In this document: piece by piece, positions 27,575-40,469 of the stretch
Layout: each line of letters opens with the position of its first letter
How positions within the stretch are numbered: the stretch's first letter is position 1
Made by a program: the position numbers and the translations under genes
NCBI GenBank assembly: GCA_036924285.1
Contig: JAYKYS010000045.1
Location: 1 to 64,000, forward strand
Source: Asterella californica
Taxonomy: Eukaryota > Streptophyta > Marchantiopsida > Marchantiales > Aytoniaceae
Direction: 5' to 3'
Length of the DNA stretch: 64,000 bases
The notes under the pieces: model-generated
Databases searched by the model: none
What the model saw: the letters and a program-made list of their open reading frames with translations, nothing else
What the model was told of the DNA's origin: nothing

Positions 27575-27648
27575 CGCGGAGTAGAGCAGTTTGGTAGCTC
27601 GCAAGGCTCATAACCTTGAGGTCACAGGTTCGAATCCTGTCTCCGCCA
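27575..27648 (+). tRNA. trnfM-CAU: Initiator tRNA-fMet (CAU)
   Basis: The 74-base tRNA has the mismatched first acceptor pair C-C typical of bacterial initiators (CGCGGAG/CTCCGCC), three G-C pairs around the CAT loop (not fully conserved here), and the conserved position next to rps14 and trnG-GCC. Confidence 0.93.
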
Positions 27649-27695
27649 AAAAACAAACTATTTTTACGAATTTTTTTTTTACTTTTATTTCAATT

Positions 27696-27766
27696 GGCGG
27701 GTAGCGGGAATCGAACCCGCATATTCTCCTTGGCAAGGAGGAATTTTACCATTAAACTATACCCGC
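27696..27766 (-). tRNA. trnG-GCC: tRNA-Gly (GCC)
   Basis: A 71-base intronless tRNA on the minus strand with acceptor GCGGGTA/TACCCGC and anticodon GCC. Its 5' end abuts a long ATCT/AGAT palindrome. Confidence 0.93.
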
Positions 27767-27850
27767 ATCTATCTATATCTATATATATACATATATATAG
27801 ATATAGATAGATAGATAATAGATAGATATATAGATAAATAGATATATATA
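27767..27850. repeat. ATCT/AGAT microsatellite palindrome beside trnG-GCC
   Basis: Positions 27767-27816 form a near-perfect inverted repeat made of ATCTATCTATATCTATAT and its complement; further GATA and TA repeats run to about 27857. It lies immediately upstream of the trnG-GCC 5' end. Confidence 0.75.
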
Positions 27851-28005
27851 TATATATTTATGTCATTTTTTTTCTATTTTTTTTATTAAACCTCCTTGGA
27901 AACACTTTTTTGATCTAAAGCACTTGTTTCAAATGCATTTGGAATTTATAATATAATGTAAACCAAGGAAGGTATAAATTCATAAATTCTAATTTATGAA
28001 AAATT

Positions 28006-28194
28006 TTAAGATATAAATGAATTAAGAATACCGACTAAAAAAACTAATGCAATCCATAAGGAAGCACCTGAAAAAACAACATTTTTGTTACTTGACCAAC
28101 CTTCAGGAGAAGCTAATACTACAGGAACACCAATTACTAGGAGAAAGGAAATAGCAATTAGTGCAAACACAGCCAATTGGAAAGCTATAGTCAT
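28006..28194 (-). CDS. psbZ: psbZ (ycf9), photosystem II subunit Z
   Basis: The 62-residue protein [20 protein letters not shown] ... [39 protein letters not shown] is PsbZ. Its two membrane helices contact CP43 and stabilise photosystem II supercomplexes. It lies between trnG-GCC and trnS-UGA, facing away from trnS, in the usual plastid psbC-trnS-psbZ-trnG-trnfM cluster. Confidence 0.96.
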   Translation of the reverse strand: MTIAFQLAVFALIAISFLLVIGVPVVLASPEGWSSNKNVVFSGASLWIALVFLVGILNSFIS

Positions 28195-28376
28195 AGTTGT
28201 GATTCTCCAAGTTTTTAATAAATATAAAATTTATACCATCACATCCTATTTTTGTAAAATTATCAAAAAATTACTTACAATTTCAAATTCAAATATTTTC
28301 TAAAAAAATAATGAAATTGATTAAACTCTAATAATTTTTTTTTAGAAAAATTATCAAATTTAAAATGAATACTGTA

Positions 28377-28464
28377 GGAGAGATGGCCGAGTGGTTTATG
28401 GCGTCGGTCTTGAAAACCGATATAATTTTTACAATTATCGAGGGTTCAAATCCCTCTCTCTCCT
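28377..28464 (+). tRNA. trnS-UGA: tRNA-Ser (UGA)
   Basis: An 88-base class II tRNA: acceptor GGAGAGA/TCTCTCC, anticodon TGA in CTTGAAA, long variable arm and T-loop TTCAAAT. It faces the 3' end of psbC. Confidence 0.95.
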
Positions 28465-28514
28465 TTATTAATTGAATAAAAATAAATAGATAAATTAATT
28501 AAATATTAGTTAAC

Positions 28515-28580
28515 TATTAACTAAAAAAAAAACAAGTAAAAAAAACATATTTTTTTTACTTGTTTTTTTTTTAGTTAATA
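28515..28580. terminator. psbC 3' hairpin
   Basis: TATTAACTAAAAAAAAAACA plus AGTAAAAAAAA pairs perfectly with its complement around a four-base loop. It ends one base before the psbC stop and separates psbC from the convergent trnS-UGA. Confidence 0.85.
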
Positions 28581-28581
28581 A

Positions 28582-31419
<2,838 letters not shown>

Positions 31420-31491
31420 AGCCCTTTATCAGATTTGAACCGATGACTTACGCCCTACCATGGCGTTACTCTACCACTGAGTTAAAAGGGC
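31420..31491 (-). tRNA. trnT-GGU: tRNA-Thr (GGU)
   Basis: A 72-base tRNA on the minus strand: acceptor GCCCTTT/AAAGGGC, anticodon GGT in ATGGTAG, T-loop TTCAAAT. Confidence 0.95.
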
Positions 31492-31558
31492 AATAAGAAA
31501 AAACGATTTTTTTTATTTTTATAAATAATACAATATATTGTGTAACAAAAATGACAAA

Positions 31559-31594
31559 ATTGTCAACTTAATTAAAAAAAACTAAGTTGACAAT
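31559..31594. repeat. Inverted repeat with TTGACA in both arms
   Basis: ATTGTCAACTTA (31559-31570) and TAAGTTGACAAT (31583-31594) pair perfectly over 12 bp. Each arm holds a -35-like TTGACA, one pointing at trnT and one rightward. No matching -10 box at good spacing is certain. Confidence 0.6.
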
Positions 31595-31631
31595 AAATAA
31601 TATATATATAATAATTTATATAACATATAAT

Positions 31632-31720
31632 TTCTAATTTTTTTATTTTTTCTACTTTATACAAAAATAGGAATAATTCTATATATATTTATTCAAAATA
31701 GAAAAATAAAAAAATTAGAA
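31632..31720. terminator. cysA 3' inverted repeat
   Basis: TTCTAATTTTTTTATTTTTT-CTA and TAGAAAAATAAAAAAATTAG-AA pair with one bulge across a loop of about 45 bases, 36 bases beyond the cysA stop. Confidence 0.65.
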
Positions 31721-31756
31721 TAAATAAGATAAGAACAAATTAATTATTAACATTTT

Positions 31757-32857
31757 TTAATTTGTTAATATAGGATATGCTCGTAAAAAAACTTGAAGTC
31801 TAGGTTTTATATAAAGTGTTTGTGTAAAAGATTGAATGTGCAAATTTCGAAAAGATTGATAACCTATTGGAATTGTGAAATTCCATAAAAAAGAGGTTAC
31901 AAAAAGATCAAGCTGAACAAAAGTTCTTTTATAAATTATTGTTTGAATTTGAACTGGTGTTGCTTCAAAATCAATTTCAGATTTTATACTAAATTCATAA
32001 GGTCTTAAAAAAAATCGATATTTGTTTATTGATCTATTAGCAAATATTTTAACCCAGATAGGATCAAAAGCAAATTTTTTTAAATTTTTTGGAGTTTTTG
32101 ATGGTATATTTTTTAAAGTAATTGATTCATTTAATTTAGGAATTTCTATAAGTAATCCTAAAAAAACACCAACAAAAAAATTAATGGGTTGATCATACAA
32201 ATTTTTTGGTTTTCCTTGCTGTAACAGACGGCCTTCTTTTAAAATAACTATTTCATCAGCCATTGAAATCGCTTCCTTTTGGTCATGAGTAACCATAATT
32301 GTTGTAATTTTGTTATCTTGCAAATAACGTTTTAACCATTTACTTAAATGTCTTCGTAATTCTCCATCTAATGCACCAAAAGGTTCGTCTAATAAAAGAA
32401 AATCCGGTTGAATTGCTAAACTTCTTGCAAGAGCAACACGTTGTTTCTGTCCTCCTGAAAGTTGGGCAGGATATTCAAAAGATATGTCTGCAATTCGTAA
32501 ACAATTTAATAAATCATTGACCTTATTTTTTATTTTTTTAGAAGAAAATCCTCGTAATCGAAGTCCAAATGAAATATTTTCATAAACAGTCATATGTTTA
32601 AAAAGTGCATAATGTTGAAAAACAAAACTCATTCTTCTATATTGTGTAGAAACATTTGTCATATCTATACCATGTAACCAGATGTTTCCATAATCACAGT
32701 TGTCAAGACCTGCAATAATTCGTAATAAACTAGATTTTCCCGAACCAGAAGGACCTAAAAGTGCTATTAAAGAAAATTTAGGTACATACAAACTAACTCG
32801 ATCTATAATTTTTAAACTACCTAATGATTTAGATACTTTATAAATCAAAATACTCAT
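31757..32857 (-). CDS. cysA: cysA (mbpX), sulfate/thiosulfate import ABC ATPase
   Basis: The 366-residue protein is an ABC transporter ATPase of the sulfate class. Motifs in order are Walker A GPSGSGKS (35-42), Q-loop Gln81, signature LSGGQKQ (133-139), Walker B LLLDEP (154-159) and the H-loop His191 in VTHDQ. The C-terminal regulatory part ([20 protein letters not shown]) resembles the TOBE-type tail. It would drive sulfate uptake across the inner envelope with a CysT-type permease, which is not in this window. Plastid cysA is known from liverworts, hornworts and green algae and absent from mosses examined and vascular plants. Its place between trnT and trnE matches Marchantia. Confidence 0.95.
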   Translation of the reverse strand: MSILIYKVSKSLGSLKIIDRVSLYVPKFSLIALLGPSGSGKSSLLRIIAGLDNCDYGNIWLHGIDMTNVSTQYRRMSFVFQHYALFKHMTVYENISFGLRLRGFSSKKIKNKVNDLLNCLRIADISFEYPAQLSGGQKQRVALARSLAIQPDFLLLDEPFGALDGELRRHLSKWLKRYLQDNKITTIMVTHDQKEAISMADEIVILKEGRLLQQGKPKNLYDQPINFFVGVFLGLLIEIPKLNESITLKNIPSKTPKNLKKFAFDPIWVKIFANRSINKYRFFLRPYEFSIKSEIDFEATPVQIQTIIYKRTFVQLDLFVTSFLWNFTIPIGYQSFRNLHIQSFTQTLYIKPRLQVFLRAYPILTN

Positions 32858-33027
32858 ATAGCTTACTCCTCGATTTTTACAAAAATTTATATAAAAATGT
32901 TTTATTTAAGTTTGATATATCTTTTGAAATTCAATATGTTTATAACAAAAAAGAAAAATTAATAATATTTCATTTGTTATAAATTTATGTTTTTTTTAGA
33001 ATAAATTTGGATATTCTAAAAAAACTA

Positions 33028-33056
33028 TTGACAGTAAATCATATATTGAGTAAGAT
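33028..33056 (+). promoter_or_regulatory. trnE promoter
   Basis: TTGACA (33028-33033) and TAAGAT (33051-33056) with 17-base spacing, 16 bases before trnE. It probably also transcribes trnY and trnD. Confidence 0.6.
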
Positions 33057-33072
33057 AAGATTAAGGGATAAA

Positions 33073-33145
33073 GCCCCCATCGTCTAGTGGCCTAGGACAC
33101 CTCTCTTTCAAGGAGGCGACGGGGATTCGAATTCCCCTGGGGGTA
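33073..33145 (+). tRNA. trnE-UUC: tRNA-Glu (UUC)
   Basis: Acceptor GCCCCCA/TGGGGGT, anticodon TTC in CTTTCAA, T-loop TTCGAAT. Plastid tRNA-Glu also supplies glutamate for tetrapyrrole synthesis. First of the trnE-trnY-trnD cluster. Confidence 0.95.
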
Positions 33146-33218
33146 ATCAAAAAGGCCTTCAACTAATTAATAAAAATTTTGCACTTTTTTTTTCAGGTAG
33201 AAAAAAATCTTTCTATCT

Positions 33219-33300
33219 GGGTCGATGCTCGAGTGGTTAATGGGGACGGACTGTAAATCCGCTGGCAATGCCTACGCTGGTTCAAATCCAGCTCGACCCA
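33219..33300 (+). tRNA. trnY-GUA: tRNA-Tyr (GUA)
   Basis: An 82-base class II tRNA: acceptor GGGTCGA/TCGACCC, anticodon GTA in CTGTAAA, T-loop TTCAAAT. Confidence 0.95.
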
Positions 33301-33487
33301 AAATTAACTATAGAAAAAAATAAAGTTTGTATTTATTAGGTAAAAAAATTTATTTATTACTTCACTTAATATTTAACTTAATGAAAAAAAGAAAAAAATT
33401 GAATATTAACAATATAATAAAAATTACAAAAATTATTATATATACATTTATATCGACGTTTAATATAACAAAAATTTTTTATATAAT

Positions 33488-33561
33488 GGGATTGTAGTTC
33501 AATTGGTTAGAGTACCGCCCTGTCAAGACGGAAGTTGCGGGTTCGAGCCCCGTCAATCCCG
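33488..33561 (+). tRNA. trnD-GUC: tRNA-Asp (GUC)
   Basis: Acceptor GGGATTG/CAATCCC, anticodon GTC in CTGTCAA, T-loop TTCGAGC. Last of the trnE-trnY-trnD cluster; the next gene, ycf2, is on the other strand. Confidence 0.95.
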
Positions 33562-33626
33562 GCTTTCAAAATAGAAAAATAAAAAATTGTTCTAAAAAAA
33601 AATAACATAATTAATCAATTTCTTTT

Positions 33627-33705
33627 ACTATTTTTAAGGTGTATATCAATTAAAAAAAAAAGAAAATTCCTTTTTTTTTTAATTGATATACACCTTAAAA
33701 ATAGT
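33627..33705. terminator. Long hairpin between trnD and ycf2
   Basis: ACTATTTTTAAGGTGTATAT plus CAATTAAAAAAAAAAG pairs perfectly with its complement over 36 bp around a seven-base loop, five bases before the ycf2 stop. It serves the convergent trnD and ycf2 3' ends. Confidence 0.85.
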
Positions 33706-33710
33706 TTTGT

Positions 33711-36700
33711 TTATTGTTTTGTTTCATGAATAATATTTTCTATTTCATTTTCAAAAAGCCAACCTTTTTTGAATAAAATTTTTGTCATTTGCTTTAATAA
33801 TTTTTGATTAACCATAAAAAAATGTAATAAATATTCGTAACTTTCTAAAAGTGTTGTATAAATAAAAGAATCATTTAATAATAAACTATTTACTTTAAGC
33901 CATTTTTGTCGATGATTTAATAATTCAAAGCGAAAAAACTTTTCTGGAGAATTTTCAATTAACCAACGTTGGTATAAATAAACAGGTGTAAAAATTTGCG
34001 GACGTTTTAATTGAATACCAATATGTTCAATACGTTTTAATGTATCAATATTTTCTTTTTCATGAATAGGTAATTGATTCCACCATCGAATAGATAATTT
34101 ACTAATTAAATCTTTATTATATCCACGACAAAGAAAAAATTGTTTAATTTTTTGACTTGAACGGGATCTTTCTCTTTCTCTTCGCGCTCCATAAGTAACA
34201 TAAAGCCTTCTCAACATTTCTTCATCTACAAAAAATTCTCGCCGTGAAAAAACAAAATGACGAATTTGAAAAAATAAACCTATTGGATCCCAAAGAATTC
34301 GTTTTCCAATAAATAATCTAGGTTTATTATATAATTGATATTCCATTGGAAATTGTCCTGATAATCGAAAAAAACCTAAAATTTCAAATTGTTCTTCTAA
34401 TAATATTTCTTCAAATTGAGATTCTAATTCTTGTACATTTCTTCTTCGTATTCTAGGTAAAATTCTTTCATAAAGAAGTTGTTCTTTTTTTTTATTTTCT
34501 ATAAATTGTCCATAAGTATTTTTTTTTTGTATATTAGCAGAAAAAAAATATTCTTTTTTTTTTGAAAATCCAAATTTATATGAAAATTCAAAATCATTGG
34601 GTCTTTTAATCCAATCAAATAAATGACTTCGAAAAAAACTCAAACGCCAAAACCTAGGTGACCAGGAAGTGTTTTTAAATTCATAAATTTTTTTTTTATT
34701 ATAATTTATTTGATGAGAAACTGATGATTTATATTGTAAATCATTTTGAGTATAAATAAATTTTTTATTTGCTATAGCAAAAATGCCATTTTGCATAATA
34801 TTTAAAGAGTTTTTTGTTGGAAATTCAATAATTTTATTTTTTTTGTAATTAACAGAATGATTTTGACATATTTCTAACCATGGAAATTCAGAAAAAAAAC
34901 TTTCTAAAATACTAAATGCTAAAGTAAAATCATTTTCAACTAATTTATCAATAGGAAGTGAATTTTCTTCTTTTTTTTCTAATAAAACCCAAGAATCTCG
35001 AGCAGCTGTTCCAGCTAAACAACCTAAAACATGAGTTAAAATTGTTAATTCTTTTATGATTGATTCATCAATAGATGGTTCTAAATACCATTTAGATAAA
35101 TAATAAAAATTTTTTTTCCATAAAAAATTCCCAATATTTAAAAGATTCATACTACAATTTTTAATTAAAATATTTTGTATAATAGTTTTTCCTACTTTAT
35201 AAATAACTATTTTAAATATTTTTTCAAAATTGAATTGATTATTTGTATAAGTTAAACCAAACATTTGTCTATGAAAAGCGAATTTTAAAGTATTACTTTG
35301 AATAAATGACTTATTATTTGTAATACTTATTAATAAAACTTCATTTGTCAGTGCTGCTAAATCTCGTAAATTATAACCCATTGTTCGTAAACCAAACTCA
35401 TTAAAAAAAAATAAATTGTTTTTTAATTGAAAATTTTTTCTTTTTAAAAGAAGAAGAAATTTTTGTTTTCTTTGAGATATATTAAATAATCGAACATTTA
35501 TTATTTTATCTAATCTGTTTGGAGAAATTAAAGCCGGATCCACTTTTTTAGGAAGATGAGTTGATCCAATAACAATTATATTGTGTTTTTTTTTCGTTTT
35601 ACTCAAATCTGTTTGAAAATATTTTAATAAAATACCAAGTAAAAATGTTGGATCAGATTCCACATTTTGAGTTAAACGATTTACATTTAATTGATGAAGA
35701 TTTTGAATCCATATTATACATGGTGACATTTTTTTTGCAAAATCTAAAGTAAGATTTAGCCTACGTAAACTTTCAATTAAAATACTCATCCAATTTTCTG
35801 TTATAACATCAGGTTTATTATATAAAAGTTTGTTTATGGAAATTTTGAATAAAGGAACATAGGATTCCGCTGCTAAATTTTTAATTAAATAAGATCTTCC
35901 AGTTTCTATTGGACCTATTAATAAAATTCCTTTTGAATGAGATAATCCAAATTGCAATGGAACTGGTATGTTTTGAAAATTTAACTCAAAATTTTTCGTT
36001 TGCCATAATATTTGTGAAGAAAAAATTTTCTGCCAAAAAGCAAAAACAATCCATTTATTTGCTAAGTCCAATGGGTTATTAATTAAATTTTTTTGAAAAA
36101 ATTCAGCTAAGTATTGAAAATATAAAAGTCCTTGTTGATTTGTTATCTGATAACCAAAATACAAATTAAAAAATTGTCCATTAGAATCTAATTCTAATCC
36201 ATATTTTTTTATTTTGTTATATGTAATTAAAGATTGAACTAATAATTTACGTTTTCTACGAGACAAATCTAAACTTTGATTATTAATTAACCATTTTTTT
36301 AAATTTTTTTTTGTTAATAAATAAAATTTAATATTTGTAATATAATGTGTTAAATTTTGAAAAAAATAAGTTAATAAATTTTCTGTTTTATTTAATTGTA
36401 TTTTATTACGACGGATTAATTTCGTAAAGTAAACCCCTCGCGAAGGGTCTATTAAATATTGAATTCTTTCAAAATTTTTCCATAAATGAAAAAAATCAGA
36501 ACCGATGAAAATAGAAAAAGTTTTTTTATAATATAAAAAAAGAAATGCAAGTAAACTAAAAACAACCAAATGTAAATTATTACAAGAATTTATTAAATGA
36601 AAATCAGACCATACAAAATTGAATAAAGAACTTTTTTTAGAATTAATTTGATTAAAAAAACGTAAATTCCATTTTAATTTTGAATTGCTAAAAGATAGTA

Positions 36701-39700
36701 TTTTTAAAGAATTTTTTTTTAAATTGAAAAATTTTTTCCAATTTTTTCCTATGATTTCTTTATTTTTACTTGTAAAATATTCAAAAAAATCTTTAACTTG
36801 AAAAAAACCTTCTTGACTAATTTGTAATAATATATATGTATTATATTCCCACCATTCCAATGTAAAAAACCATGAATTATAAATTTGAAACAAATTCTTT
36901 TTTTCAAAAAAATTGATTGTTTTTATTTTACTTTTTTTATAAAAAATATCTGTAGGATTTTTTTTTTTTTTTTCTATTTTGTTCTTAATTTTATAGTTTA
37001 AATTTTTGGAATAAATAATTAATTGGCTAACCCACTTTAATGTTTTGTAATTGTTATTATTTAAATTGTTTAATAATTCAAAAAAGAATATTTTGTAATA
37101 AGGTTTAATATAAATATTATTTAAATTTGGTTCTAATCTTTTTTGAATAAAAAATTTTAAATTATTTTTTTTTAATGAATTTTTTTCAAAAACATATTGA
37201 TTATTGAAAAAAATTTCAATGTTTTTTTCTTTTTGTTTTAAAAAATTAAAACTTAGAATATTTGAAAAATTATATAATTTAGTAGAAATCGAATAATTTT
37301 TCAATTGAAAAAAATGCGAAAAAAACAAAATTTGTGTTTTATCGAAAATTTTATATGAATTTTTTACTAATAAAAAATTTGATAATTTAGATTGAATAAA
37401 AAAATTCTTATTTTTTTTTTTGAAATAATTTATTTCATTAATAGATAAGTTACTTTTTTTATATTTCAAAAAAATTTTTAAAAATCGTAAATATAAAAAA
37501 TGAAAATTGTTAGAATTCTTTTTTTCTAAATAAAAAATAAATCGATTATTATAATTTAATTGAGCATTTTGTAAAAAATCTACAAAAGTTAAATTTTTTT
37601 TTTTCTCAAAAAAACTTTGTAATAATTGCTTATTTTCTATAGGATTAAATAAAATTTCTTTATTTTTATATATTTTATAATAAAGAGATTTTTTTAAAAA
37701 TTTTAGTAGAAATTCATTATAAATTTCATAACTAAATAGTTCTCGAACAAAAGAATTAAACTCTTTATAATTAAAAAAAAAGGTAGTTGTTAAATTTTCA
37801 TTAATAAAATAAGGGGTTTTACAACATTTCGTTTTGTTACAATTTGTATTATTAGACTTAAATAAAAGAGGAAAAAAATTTATAATTTTTTGAATTTCTT
37901 GAAAATTCAACTGAAATTTTTTTAAATTAGAAAAATTCATTGTATGACAAGATTTTTTGTTTGGAAAAGAAGTTTCTAAAACAATTTTTTTTGAAAAATA
38001 AAAAAATTTCATATTTTTTTTATTAAGAGTATATTCAATATTAGAAATCAAAACTTTATTTGCAACTTTTTTCCAAATTATTACATTTTCATTTATTAAA
38101 TTTTTTTTTATAAAATTTTTTTCTTGTAAATAAGATTTATTCAATAAGTTAGTAATTTTTTGAATTGAATTATAAAAACTTATAATTTTTTTATTTTCAT
38201 TAAATTGATATATATTTTTTTTTAATATAATAAAAAAATAATTTTCTAATAATGTTTTTTTATTGAATTCTTTCGTATTTTGTAAAATTTGACTTTGAAT
38301 TTTATATTCAGTATTTTCATTAAATTTTTTTTTATAAACTTGATTTAAATTTTTAATAGATACAGTTAAATTTTCATTTTTCTTTTTTAAAGTTTTTTTA
38401 AAATTAATAAACTTAAAAAAGATATTAACTTTTTTAGATTTGTAAAATTGAAAATAGAAAAAAGAAAAACTTTTTGAAAATATTTTATTTATTTTTTCAA
38501 AAAGTAAATTATTATTTTTGTTAAAATAATTATCTTGGGAAATTATTTCGTATGCAGGATTTAATAAAAAATAATAATTGAACAAAAAATTTTGTGAATA
38601 ATTGATTATTTTCCATAAAATGTGAAGTCTAAAAGTATCAGAGTTTTTCATTTTTTTGAAATGAAATTCTTTTAGTTTTTTTTTTTTTAGATTATTTGAT
38701 GAAATATTATTTAAATAAAATTGATTATCAATATCATTTATTGACAATATTTCAAAAAAAGCATAACAAATTGATTTTTGAAAATTATTGATTTGTGTTT
38801 TATTTTCTTTTGAAAAAATATTAGTTATAATATATTTACTATTTTTTTTTAAAAATTTAGTAAAAAGTTTTTCATTTTTTTGTTTTGAAAATAGAACAGA
38901 ATTATTTGAAATACTTGAGTAAATTATTAATGATTTTATAAAAGGTTTATTATTTATATAAAATTTTTCTTTGATCCAGTCAAACAAAAAATTATTTGAA
39001 TCAAAATAAAAATCACTATTCAAATTTAAAACACAATTCAATTTTTTCTCAAAAATTTGATTTGAAAAAGATTTAGTTATTATTTTTTGAGATTTTTTTC
39101 CTTCATATAAAATATATTTAGAAAATTTATATAGATAATCTGAATAAAAATCTTCTATTTTCAAAAAAATTTCTAAATTATTTTTTTTATTAAATTCATT
39201 CAAATCTTTTGATGAGTTTTTTTGCTGAAAATCCAAATAATCCTTTTTATATGATTGCCAAATAGCAAATTCAATATAATTTTTAAAATATAAATTTCCT
39301 TTATTTTTGACTAAAAAATAAGATTCAACGATTTTTTTATCTGATTCATCAAAATTTTGCAAATTTTGAAATATTTTTTGTAAAAAAATATCTAAGTAAC
39401 AAAATTTTTCCAAATAACTTAATTGAATTTGTAAATGATCATTTTTTTGTTTAGATAAAAATTCAACTTCAAATAAAAGTTTTTCACAAAAAGCCAAAAA
39501 AACTTCAAAACCAATACTATTTTTTTTTAATTGGTTTAAAAAAATGGAATAAAAATAGTATTCCCAATTGTTATTTTTATGCAGTTTATGATTAATATAA
39601 AATTCAAAAAAATGCTTTAAATCCTCTATATTTTTTTTTTCTAATAAAAATTGTATTTTAGACAAAGATTCTTCAGATATTATCCAATTAGATTTTATTT

Positions 39701-40244
39701 GTTCTAAAACAAAAAATTTCCACGAATTTAGGTTTAATTTTTCTTTTTTTTTTAAAACATAATGAAAATCATTTAAATTTAACAAAGACATTTTATACCA
39801 TTTTTTTTCTTTTTGAAAAGAAAAAAAATTATGTAAAAAAATATCAAATTTTGTATTCAAAAAATGAAAGTTATTTTTATATATACTTCTATCATTTTTT
39901 TGATCAAAATTTTGTTTTTGAATTTTGATCAAATCAAAATTTTTTTGCTCAACAATACTTTTATTAGTTAATATATAGAAAAAAAAAGGTAATGTAAAAA
40001 AAACTAAAATATTAAGTAAAAAAGTTTTTTTTGTTTTTGAATTATATAAACTACGAAAAAATAATGAAGTCAAAATTTGAAAATCAAATAAATTAAGAAA
40101 ATGTCGTTTATTGAAAAAAAGTGCAATTAACAATCTAATTAAACTCCATTGTGTCCATGGATTTTGTAAATTTTTAGTTTTTTGTATTTCATCTAAATAT
40201 AAATTTTTATATAAAGATTTTTTTTTTGGTAATTTTTGTTTCAT
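33711..40244 (-). CDS. ycf2: ycf2, giant AAA-type plastid protein (import motor component)
   Basis: The 2177-residue protein is Ycf2, slightly longer than the 2136 residues I recall for Marchantia. An N-terminal hydrophobic segment (FLLNILVFFTLPFFFYILTN) probably anchors it in the inner envelope. Most of the first 1400 residues is Lys-, Asn- and Phe-rich and poorly conserved. The AAA module lies around residues 1440-1560: GPIETGRS (Walker A with Arg in place of Lys), a Walker B-like PCIIWIQNLH and the STHLPKKVDPALISPNRLDK segment. In seed plants Ycf2 works with FtsHi proteins as an import motor. The C-terminal LSGQFPMEYQLYNKPRLFIG is the best conserved part. Confidence 0.95.
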   Translation of the reverse strand: MKQKLPKKKSLYKNLYLDEIQKTKNLQNPWTQWSLIRLLIALFFNKRHFLNLFDFQILTSLFFRSLYNSKTKKTFLLNILVFFTLPFFFYILTNKSIVEQKNFDLIKIQKQNFDQKNDRSIYKNNFHFLNTKFDIFLHNFFSFQKEKKWYKMSLLNLNDFHYVLKKKEKLNLNSWKFFVLEQIKSNWIISEESLSKIQFLLEKKNIEDLKHFFEFYINHKLHKNNNWEYYFYSIFLNQLKKNSIGFEVFLAFCEKLLFEVEFLSKQKNDHLQIQLSYLEKFCYLDIFLQKIFQNLQNFDESDKKIVESYFLVKNKGNLYFKNYIEFAIWQSYKKDYLDFQQKNSSKDLNEFNKKNNLEIFLKIEDFYSDYLYKFSKYILYEGKKSQKIITKSFSNQIFEKKLNCVLNLNSDFYFDSNNFLFDWIKEKFYINNKPFIKSLIIYSSISNNSVLFSKQKNEKLFTKFLKKNSKYIITNIFSKENKTQINNFQKSICYAFFEILSINDIDNQFYLNNISSNNLKKKKLKEFHFKKMKNSDTFRLHILWKIINYSQNFLFNYYFLLNPAYEIISQDNYFNKNNNLLFEKINKIFSKSFSFFYFQFYKSKKVNIFFKFINFKKTLKKKNENLTVSIKNLNQVYKKKFNENTEYKIQSQILQNTKEFNKKTLLENYFFIILKKNIYQFNENKKIISFYNSIQKITNLLNKSYLQEKNFIKKNLINENVIIWKKVANKVLISNIEYTLNKKNMKFFYFSKKIVLETSFPNKKSCHTMNFSNLKKFQLNFQEIQKIINFFPLLFKSNNTNCNKTKCCKTPYFINENLTTTFFFNYKEFNSFVRELFSYEIYNEFLLKFLKKSLYYKIYKNKEILFNPIENKQLLQSFFEKKKNLTFVDFLQNAQLNYNNRFIFYLEKKNSNNFHFLYLRFLKIFLKYKKSNLSINEINYFKKKNKNFFIQSKLSNFLLVKNSYKIFDKTQILFFSHFFQLKNYSISTKLYNFSNILSFNFLKQKEKNIEIFFNNQYVFEKNSLKKNNLKFFIQKRLEPNLNNIYIKPYYKIFFFELLNNLNNNNYKTLKWVSQLIIYSKNLNYKIKNKIEKKKKNPTDIFYKKSKIKTINFFEKKNLFQIYNSWFFTLEWWEYNTYILLQISQEGFFQVKDFFEYFTSKNKEIIGKNWKKFFNLKKNSLKILSFSNSKLKWNLRFFNQINSKKSSLFNFVWSDFHLINSCNNLHLVVFSLLAFLFLYYKKTFSIFIGSDFFHLWKNFERIQYLIDPSRGVYFTKLIRRNKIQLNKTENLLTYFFQNLTHYITNIKFYLLTKKNLKKWLINNQSLDLSRRKRKLLVQSLITYNKIKKYGLELDSNGQFFNLYFGYQITNQQGLLYFQYLAEFFQKNLINNPLDLANKWIVFAFWQKIFSSQILWQTKNFELNFQNIPVPLQFGLSHSKGILLIGPIETGRSYLIKNLAAESYVPLFKISINKLLYNKPDVITENWMSILIESLRRLNLTLDFAKKMSPCIIWIQNLHQLNVNRLTQNVESDPTFLLGILLKYFQTDLSKTKKKHNIIVIGSTHLPKKVDPALISPNRLDKIINVRLFNISQRKQKFLLLLKRKNFQLKNNLFFFNEFGLRTMGYNLRDLAALTNEVLLISITNNKSFIQSNTLKFAFHRQMFGLTYTNNQFNFEKIFKIVIYKVGKTIIQNILIKNCSMNLLNIGNFLWKKNFYYLSKWYLEPSIDESIIKELTILTHVLGCLAGTAARDSWVLLEKKEENSLPIDKLVENDFTLAFSILESFFSEFPWLEICQNHSVNYKKNKIIEFPTKNSLNIMQNGIFAIANKKFIYTQNDLQYKSSVSHQINYNKKKIYEFKNTSWSPRFWRLSFFRSHLFDWIKRPNDFEFSYKFGFSKKKEYFFSANIQKKNTYGQFIENKKKEQLLYERILPRIRRRNVQELESQFEEILLEEQFEILGFFRLSGQFPMEYQLYNKPRLFIGKRILWDPIGLFFQIRHFVFSRREFFVDEEMLRRLYVTYGARRERERSRSSQKIKQFFLCRGYNKDLISKLSIRWWNQLPIHEKENIDTLKRIEHIGIQLKRPQIFTPVYLYQRWLIENSPEKFFRFELLNHRQKWLKVNSLLLNDSFIYTTLLESYEYLLHFFMVNQKLLKQMTKILFKKGWLFENEIENIIHETKQ

Positions 40245-40469
40245 TTTTTACAACAGTTACATAAGACTTTACTAATAAATACTAATAAATATATTTTAAT
40301 AAAAATTTTTAAATTCAAAATAATTTATTTATATATTGTTTTTGACCTATAGAATCGAAAAAAAAACACAATATATAAAATTTTATTTGATATTTTTTGT
40401 CATCTTTATTATAATGACATAAACAAAGTCTTACGTCAACTAAAAAAATAAAAAATCAATTTTTTATTG

